DNA from: Ophthalmolycus amberensis
Lineage: Eukaryota; Chordata; Actinopteri; Perciformes; Zoarcidae
Reading direction: 5' to 3'
Length of the DNA stretch: 64,000 bases
Assembly (NCBI GenBank): GCA_024529925.1
Contig: JAFEUB010001802.1
Coordinates: 62,001-126,000 of the forward strand
The notes under the pieces were generated by a model, which was given only the letters and a program-made list of their open reading frames with translations, was not told where the DNA came from and searched no databases. A program made the position numbers and the translations under genes. This document shows positions 25,001 to 34,800 of the stretch, one piece after another. Positions within the stretch are counted from its first letter, which is position 1. Each line of letters starts with the position of its first letter.

Positions 25001-28000
25001 CATCAGCAGTACCCAAGACCAGGTCCATCTGGACCTCCTCTCATGAGACCCAAACATCAACAGATGCCCATGCTGCCACCAGGACCATGGGGAGGTTCAT
25101 TGTATAGCCAAGATACATAGATGATTGCCACGTGATCTCTTACAGCAGAGATATCGTGGTGAAGGGGGGATATGTCGTGTGTAATTGAAATACAGCAAAA
25201 TACGCAGAAGCAGCAGCTGACGAAAGGAAGCAGGCTTCTGTTGTGTCACCAGGCAGTTTGGTGTGGATAAAAGTCCACAAGCGTAAGTGGAGTGAACCAA
25301 GGTGGACCGGTCCATGGGAGGTAGTATTGGCAACCTCACATGCAGTAAAGGTAAAAGGTAGAACTGGAGCTACTTGGCACCACCTCACTCACTGTGCAGC
25401 AGCTAAGGTAATGAGTAAAACACTCGCAGAGACAGAATTGAACATCAAACAGGCAAAATTTGAAGCTGAAGATACCCCAAAAGAGGGGTTAGACAGTACT
25501 GAAAATGATGCTTCCCCCACAGTTTAAGCAATGGCTTCCATTTGGAGACCCTAGGTTCAGTGGGTTATGGAAGTCTGTAATTATTTTCTTCCTGATTTCA
25601 GTAGTTTCCCTCTTAGTATGGGGAATTAAACACAGACAGGAACCAGAACATATGCAAGACTACATCGAGATTCGAAATTTAGCCTCTGTAACTAATCAAA
25701 CTAATCCCCGACCACGTAGAGTGCTTCCCTGACGACACTCACCTATGAAAATGTTACTCTCACTCTTACGTTCAAAGAAGGTACAACATCAACGGTGCAG
25801 TTCGACTTCTGTGAAGTAGTTTCCTGTCCCAAGTATGAACACACCTACGGTTGGATGACCAAAACTTTGTGCATCATTACTGACCAGTGTGGACCCGCTA
25901 CAAATAAGTAGGGTAAGCTGTTATCATATTATGACTGTGATTGTGAAGAATGGGAAACTTTGAACACAGGCGGCGAGGGTTTTGGAAAAGACGCCAACCC
26001 AGGCCTTAAAGACCGACTAAAGATGTTAAATGCCCCATCTTCTTATCACATGTGTAGAAAGGGAGTGGGTAGTTGTAATCCTTTAAGACTTACCTTAACG
26101 AACCCAAAATTGACTGACAGTGGACTTTACGTAGTACAGGGAAAGGCAACTGCAGATAGCCCTGCCCAACAAGTGCTCCTTAGAATTATTGTTAAGTCTG
26201 TCAAAAAGATCATGGATGATCAGGTTCGACATACGACTGACTTGGGGAGTGATGTAACGGGTGTGGAAACGGGGATGGCGGATGGGAATTTATGGCTCCG
26301 GTGGGTACAATATACGGCTTCAAGCCAGAGAAGTACAGATTGTATTGTGTGTTCAGGACCTACACCCCGAGCAACACCTGTTCCTTCAAGATTTCGACCC
26401 CTAAGCCCTGAATTTAGTTGTATTTTAACTCTGTTTACTGATGAAGCTTTGCCCCTTCATCACACTTGTCAGAGGCTACATTGGGATTACCCACCTGTAG
26501 AATATACTACCCCACCTCAATGAAGCAACTTATAAGGAACTAATTTCTCCACGCACACATGTTAACAGAAGACCCAAAAGAGGTGCCGATAGCCCGAAGG
26601 GAGCTTTTGATGACCAAGTGTACATAGATGTCATAGGGGTGCCAAGGGGGGTGTCTAATGAATTTAAAGCGAGAGATCCAATGGCTGCCGGTTTTGAATC
26701 AGCATTTTATTGGTGGGTAACGATTAATAAAAATGTTGATTGGATCAACTACATTTACTATAACCAACAGCATTTTGTAAACTTCACCAGGGACGCCATA
26801 TCAGGACTGCATGCACAGCTGGCGAAGACTAGTTTAATGACCTTGCAGAACAGAATGGCATTAGATATGATTTTAGCTGAGAAAGGTGGCGTTTGCCAGA
26901 TGTTTGGGTCTGCTTGCTGTACTTTCATTCCAAATAACACAGCTCCTGGTGGATCGGTGACCAGGGCGCTGGCTGGATTGACAGCACTCAGCCAAGAGCT
27001 AGCGGAGAACTCTGGTGTCACCAAATCACTCACCGACTGGTTGGAGGGTATGTTTGGCAAATGGAAAATGCATTTTTGTCAATCGTAACTACTCTTTGTG
27101 TTGTCGCCGTAGGCCTACTAGTCGTTTGTGGATGCGGTTTCCCTTGCATCCGTGGACTGCTACAGGGGTTTATTGCTTCAACAATTAGCAAGACGCAAAT
27201 ACAGGGCAATCAGTTATGTGTCGAGGATGAGGAAGAATTGGAGCTGCTGATGGCCACAGTCTAGATGAGGCCACCAGCGATGCCATAGCAGGACTTCACA
27301 AGCAGCTCCTGAACATCTTCTCGGAGATCCTGAAGGACCTGATGAGGCCCAGATGGACCTCAAAAACACATCCGGGGAAGTATTGGAGATTTGGGATTGT
27401 TTTGAATGAGTATTTTGAGAATTTTTTGTTTTATTGTGTTATAATGGGATTTTAGGGTGCAAGGATTAAGAAATGTAATTTTGTCAAGTGTAAAAGAACA
27501 GTCAAGGCTTCTCAGGATTTTTTCTCTAGCCCTCAGATTGTATCCTGAACCCACCAGCCCCACCACCTGGATGCCAGTGGACTTCAACCGGACTCGACTG
27601 TTTTTGTGTTAGTGAGGCAAGCGTAGGGTGAATCAGATAGGATAGGGGTACTTGAGACGATATCTGTATGCTTGAATTGTTGTTTGCTATTGTTTAGTTA
27701 GATAGGGAACCTCTCCCTGGAACGAGTAGGGGAGGGGTTTCCGGGGCATTGGGGTTGTGTAACCCGCAGTGAACTGCGGGTTAGGGGGGAGTTGTAGGAA
27801 ATTTGAGTGTAGAACTGTGTGTTAAGAAGTTATAATAGAAGTGTTTAATGATTCATATTTAAGAATTCATAATTAGTCATAATCATAAGTGTTTTGGAAA
27901 TGCATAATTAAGATAAGCATAAAAGTGTTTTAGGATTAGTAGTTAGAAGTAGAATTTGTAGACATGAAGCTTTTGCCAAAAGTTGCAAAGTCTTATCTTT

Positions 28001-31000
28001 TATATAGAATGTTTATCATAGAAGGGTTAAGCCATAACAGACAGTCATTGAATGTATTAAGAGCGAAGGGACAGAGAGACTTTTAGACAGGCGATTACAG
28101 AGCACACCAGGACAAGGGTCCTGGGAGTTAGCCAATCGGAATTGTGATGGACAAAAGGGGAGGGGTTTCAAACTGTATGAGGGTGGGATGAAACAAAGTC
28201 TTTTTCTCTTGCTCGCGCTAAGCTTCCAGGGAACATATGTGTTCTCTGAGGGGCTGAGAAGAGTTTTTTGCACGGGGTTATATAGTTTAATATTCCATAG
28301 AAGTAGTGTACTTCACTGTATAATTGTATTTGCTTCAGTAGGATTAAATTCCTTTTAATTGTAAACCAGTTTCGGTAACGTTATTTGCGATGTGGCGCAG
28401 CTGAAGACTGCAGCACCGCGTGCGTACAGGCTTGCTCTCACGGTGGGGCAGTTCCGGCCTTCACACAGTAGAGGAACGTTAGCACTGGGCAGCAGCCAGA
28501 AGAAGACTTTCTAAATGTTACTAGAACTCCTGAGTACCTTCATAAAGCAGCAACATCCCATCCATCCTGTCTGACACAGTGCATCTGGATTTGTAAGGTC
28601 ACCAAATGACTGTGGGTGAGATGGAGGAGGAAGCGATAGATCAAACCACTGTGATATTTGGGGCCGCTGAGAGTCCTGAGCATACATTGAGAGGGCCTGC
28701 AGGTGCGGAACAACACCAATTATGTTATCCCTGTTTCTGTCTGATCTGAGCTATAAATAACCTCGCAGTGAGAGATGTGTGTAATCTGTTCATCTCCAGC
28801 AGCAGATTAGAAAACACACCAGAAGGTGAACATGTCACTGAATGACTTCATTCATCTGAAGTTTTTCCTCAGTGTGGATTATGTATTATTAAGTACTGAT
28901 CGCATCATTTTGTAGCAATGACAATATTGTTATTTTCTCAAAATCTTCCTACTGTCATGAAAACTGGCAAGTGAAAACGAATTAAATTGATCTCAAAAGA
29001 AAGTGAAATTGGGTTACGAGAGTGGAGGGGATCTCTGTAGTGAACCTACTGCATCACTTTAAATGGATGAGCATCTGTTCATCACAATTGTACTTTACTG
29101 TGAGCGCTGCTTTCTCTTACAAAATTAAATAACCACACTTACAACGCCATTATATTCCTAATAGTACAGTTTGATAATAATAATATAAGAGAAAAGATTC
29201 AAAAACACAAGCAAACTTTATTTGAAATTCAGTAGTTTTAGGTTGGTGTGAAGGTGTTGATGGGTCTGTAGTGACCTCTGCTGGTGCTAAACACCACTGA
29301 TCCCACCACTCCAATCTGCTGGAGATCAACGTGTTTCCACAGGACATATTCTACCTCAGTAAACTGACTTCAGCTTCACTCTGTGACTGTGTGTGTGGTT
29401 GTATGCAGATCAGATCAAAGTCAACAAGTCCAGAGTGTCCAGATCGTCAAAGCCACGCAGACGTCACGTGTCCACAACATGAAAGCCCACAATCTGTCAC
29501 ACCTGCATGTCCTAAATAAGCTGTGAGGATACAAACTTAAAATCATTTGGAACAACTAACTTCATCAGGTTTAAATAATCAGACAGTTATTATATTGTAA
29601 TTCACACCCATTAGGGGATGCTATAGATTGGACAGGAATACACTGTATGGTTTAGGATGAACACAGGAGGTCAGACTGGTGATTGGTCTGCGTTGGCTTC
29701 ACAATGCCGTGCTGTTCAGACCTGAATCAGCTGCGTTGCTCCAGGTACAAGGGGAGGTTCAGTATGAGGAAGAGAACCAGGAATTGAAAGCTAAAGAAGC
29801 TACAACACTGCTGAGGAGTTTATGATACTCAGGACTGTTATCACTTCAGCAGCTGTTGTATTTTGTGTGGTAAACAGTAGAAATACGCCGTCTGCGGTAC
29901 TAATGTGTCCACCATGTATTGGACTGAAGCGCAGGGCCTTTCTGGATGACATCGTGTCGCGCTGTGGCAAAAGTTAAGCAAGGTTAAACTTATTGGTTGG
30001 ACAACACTTTGTTTAGTTGGTTTTTTTCTATCATGAATCAGCGGTCCTGCTAATTCTCTGACTGACTGAATGCCAAAATTTAATTCAAAAGGAGTGAACA
30101 TAATAAGTACATTACATAACTTGAATAACAAGAAACATGCCCTGAGAGCATCGACACTTTAACCAGTCAGGTATCACAGAAGAAGAAGAAGCAGAGCCCC
30201 TGGTAGGGTCTTTAACTCGCAGTGATTCACTCAACAATGCTAAGAAATAGCAGCCACAGTGGGCGGGTCAAAGGGAGAGCAGCCGGGGACGGCCAATGGC
30301 TTGCATTAGAGTGAAGTCAATCTTCAGCACATGGATAAGTAACACCTTGTAACAGTTGTGTAGAAACCATCCGCACTGTGCTCAGAGATACATGATGGTA
30401 TTATACCAGACATTAGGGGTGTAACGATACGCGTATTCGTATTGAACCGTTCGGTACGAGGCTCACGGTTCGGTACGCATGACGAACCGAATACGTTTGA
30501 AAAAATATATATATATATATTTTTTTTTTAAACCTTTATTTAACCAGGTAGTCCCATTGAGATTAAAAATCTCTTTTGCAAGATGTAAGTAACAAAACTA
30601 CATAACATTAAAGGAGCAGTTTTTGTTTTTTATGCTTATGAAGACATGCTAAGAAGACACCCCAGAAGATGAGTCACTCGGGTATAGTTCCATCATTGTT
30701 CAAAGTCAAAGAATAACTTTATGATGTTAGTTGTAATGAATAAATATATTTTAAAATGAAGTACATTTCTCTGCATTTATAGTTTTCTACTGTACCGAAA
30801 CGTACCGAACCGTGGCTCCACTGTATCGTACCGAACCCAACCGTGAATTTTGTGAACCGTTACACCGCTACCAGACATGCAAAAACACTGTTCACTACCT
30901 TTGCCCGTTGACGGTTAACCAATCAACTGTTCACGCCCACTTGGTACGCCAGATACGTCCAGCCAGCGCCAACCCTAGCACCTGCTGGCTGTAGCAGGGA

Positions 31001-31801
31001 TCCAGCCTAAAGTCAGCTGGGTTGGGTTTATCTCTACTTTGTTATTAAGCAGTAAAACAATGGCTCGCAAGATTTTTTAAAACAATCACTGCAGGCTCTG
31101 GATGGGAATGAACCTCATGCCGCGCAGCATTTGAGGTGTTTTGGGCCAATAACAGATATGAAATACATTAAAGTGATGGAAGAGGTCCAGCACTAAGGAG
31201 GACAGGAGGAGCCTGTTGGCTGCCCTGCAGGTGTCGATGTTGATGCATTTTTATCAGAATTCAGACAATGTTTTATTTTTTTAGAGAACTAAATATTGTA
31301 AAGATGATACTGTCTGTATACTATACTGGCAGTATGTACTTATTTGGCCATAATGTAGCATGTCGTATGCAAAGAAAAGCAGAATCTAAAGTATGACAAA
31401 AATAGTAATAATAATGTAATACTGATCTGGAAAAAAACTCCTGTATGGATCAGACCTGTCTACCTCGCCTAATGTATCCCACAATGCAAAGCGCTGTAAC
31501 GTCAGTCCATGGCCACAAAAACAAAGGCCAAAAAGGTGAAGTGTTTTTACAAAGTCCATATGTTATTTCATCACTAAGTTCACTTCTGAGAAGTTTTGAG
31601 GTGAGAAATCCGGCGTAGCTCGCTGACAGAGCGGCTACACAGCAGCAAGCATGGTGATGGGAGAGCAGCGAGAGACTAACACACGTTCTAATATGTGGAG
31701 AGATACCATTCCATCCCTCATCGAGAGCAACGTAGTATATTAACTGTCTCCCCTCTGTGAGGTCTTATTTCACCATGAGCTGTTGGAGTACATTGTTGAA
31801 G

Positions 31802-31866
<65 letters not shown>

Positions 31867-34800
31867 GGTAATCTTATATGGTATCTGAAGTTAGTGTTAT
31901 AGTGTAATAATATACAAGTGTAATAATTGTGCGTTTTTTGTCCATTTCTTTAAGAGCTTGTTTAAAGTCGAAAGCATGGCCGAGCATCCTGCACAATAAG
32001 CAGTTTCATACTGCATCCTACTGATGAACGCAGTACGCACTGTGTACTGTGTACTGTATACTGCCTTGCTCAGTAGTATGTAGTAGGTGATGCTGATAGT
32101 TTGATTCCCAGTGTCACACAGAGGAGACAGCAGGCTGTGACTGTCCTGCTACACAGTGATAAGGAAAAAGTACAAACGAGGTTGTGGTTAGAAATGATGC
32201 ATCTTGGGTAAATAGGACGTTGCTTTGTTTATATTGCTATTACAGCTTTTACCATGTAAAGTGCCTTTGAGTACCTTTTAAAGAGCTGTACAAATACAAT
32301 GTATTCATAAATATTATTATAAAAAATAAAAATAAACTTAAAGTGTGCAGCTACTGTTGAATGTTTCCACAGCAAAATAAACACTCGCCTGTTTGAACAA
32401 AAAATAGCGGTAAAGTAACATGGACATGATTTGCAGTAAAAACAAGCAAAAACACTAGTACGGTCCCTTAACTTGTAGTAATTCACAATAATCACTACTA
32501 CACTCTCTGTAGTCCCAGTCTATCCCGACTGTAGACGCCTTTTGGCAGGAAACTACTGTAACAATGATATTTAATTCCAAAACTTAAATAATAAATGAAG
32601 TGGTCTGCAAATGTGTGGCTACCACGGCACCAAACAGGTTGTGAAAAGGACTTGAATATTTGTGCTGATATTAATGCCTCATAACTCTCCATTTGTTCTT
32701 TTTTTAATTGCCTAACATTCTGAATGGCCAATTTTGCTTTTTTGCTGCATTTCTTAACCATTATTATATTCAAACGAGTCAGGGTTTGGATTCTAACATT
32801 ATTTAAATATTGATCTAAATACCACATGCAATGGTTGAAAACAACACTCTTAGTCACAGCTCTAGCCCAATGACAGAGGACAGAGGACAGAGGACAGAGG
32901 GCAGAGGACAGAGGACAGAGGACAGAGGACAGAGGACAGAGGACAGAGGACAGAGGGCAGAGGACAGAGGACAGAGGACAGAGGACAGAGGACAGAGGGC
33001 AGAGGACAGAGGACAGAGGACAGAGGGCAGAGGACAGAGGACAGAGGGCAGAGGACAGAGGACAGAGGACAGAGGACAGAGGGCAGAGGACAGAGGACAG
33101 AGGGCAGAGGGCAGAGGACAGAGGACAGAGGACAGAGGGCAGAGGGCAGAGGACAGAGGACAGAGGACAGAGGACAGGACAGCTTACCTGTGAGCTTGTT
33201 GTGGCTGAGGACCAGCTGAGTGATGTTAGACAGAGTGACTGAAACGACATGGAACATTAAGTCAACACAGCAATGCAACTACCTCAGCAGTTTGTTTACT
33301 CCTGCATCTCACTGGGTAATACTGTTTAAATTCAGGCTGCAATGCATACTATTCTAGCAGTAAAGTTGTTCTATAGTTCTAGGTATTAAATGACTCAAGT
33401 AGTAACATGATTCCCTATGTAGGTAATGCCATAATGTAACATAACATATGGTGTATATGTATATAAAAAATATATCTTTGGAATGTATCTTGCAGCTTGC
33501 CAGTCAGTCCAGCAGAAAGCAGCCAGACCTGTGAGTGGACTCAAGGTACTGTCAAGAAGTTACACCTGATGAAGAGACAATCTAGGCTGAAACTTTTCTT
33601 CATGGACATCACATCCATGCAAGCTAATGACATCGCATCCATGCAGGCCAATGACATCGCATCCATGCAGGCTAATGACATCGCATCCATGCAAGCTAAT
33701 GGCATCGCATCCATGCAGGCTAATGGCATCGCATCCATGCAGGCCAATGACATCGCATCCATGCAGGCCAATGACATCGCATCCATGCAGGCTAATGACA
33801 TCGCATCCATGCAGGCCAATGACATCGCATCCATGCAGGCTAATGACATCGCATCCATGCAGGCTAATGACATCGCATCCATGCAGGCCAATGACATCGC
33901 ATCCATGCAGGCTAATGACATCGCATCCATGCAGGCTAATGACATCGCATCCATGCAGGCTAATGACATCGCATCCATGCAGGCTAATGACATTGCATCC
34001 ATGCAGGCTAATGACATCGCATCCATGCAGGCTAATGACATCGCATCCATGCAGGCTAATGACATCACATCCATGCAGGCTAATGACATCGCATCCATGC
34101 AGGCTAATGACATTGCATCCATGCAGGCTAATGACATTGCATCCATGCAGGCTAATGACATCGCATCCATGCAGGCTAATGACATCGCATCCATGCAGGC
34201 TAATGACATCGCATCCATGCAGGCTAATGGCATCGCATCCATGCAGGCTAATGACATCGCATCCATGCAGGCTAATGGCATCGCATCCATGCAGGCTAAT
34301 GACATCGCATCCATGCAGGCTAATGACATCGCATCCATGCAGGCTAATGACATCGCATCCATGCAGGCTAATGACATCGCATCCATATGACATCGCATCC
34401 ATGCAGGCTGACAACATCGCATCCATGCAGGCTAATGACATCGCATCCATGCAGGCTAATGACATCGCATGCATGCAGGCTGATGACATCATATCCATGC
34501 AGGCTAATGACATCGCATCCATGCAGGCTAATGACATCGCATCCATGCAGGCTAATGACATCGCATCCATGCAGGCTAATGACATCGCATCCATGCAGGC
34601 TAATGACATCGCATCCATGCAGGCTAATGACATCGCATCCATGCAGGCTAATGACATCGCATCCATGCAGGCTAATGACATCGCATCCATGCAGGCTAAT
34701 GACATCGCATGCATGCAGGCTGATGACATCATATCCATGCAGGCTAATGACAACGCATCCATGCAGGCTAATGACATCGCATCCATGCAGGCTAATGACA

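Larger units (their letters stand above)
23368..28465 (+). mobile_element. degraded gamma-type endogenous retrovirus
   Basis: The outer ends are TGTAGGAAATT and TTCACA, flanked by CAGT on both sides (23364-23367, 28466-28469), a 4-base target duplication. In order it contains a truncated 5' LTR, a gag tail with zinc knuckle, an integrase C-terminal domain, a broken env and a complete 3' LTR. Protease, reverse transcriptase, RNase H and the integrase core are absent. It is antisense to rsu1, in intron 2. It cannot be autonomous. Confidence 0.9.

Noticed and set aside
24452..25120. Possible domesticated host CCHC zinc-finger gene
   Set aside because: It lies between LTRs with a matching target duplication and next to integrase and env remnants. 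Without evidence of selection it is best called ERV gag.
32498..33278. Frames rich in CPLSSVL or GQRTED repeats
   Set aside because: Translation of the 7-bp VNTR, partly overlapping rsu1 exon 2.
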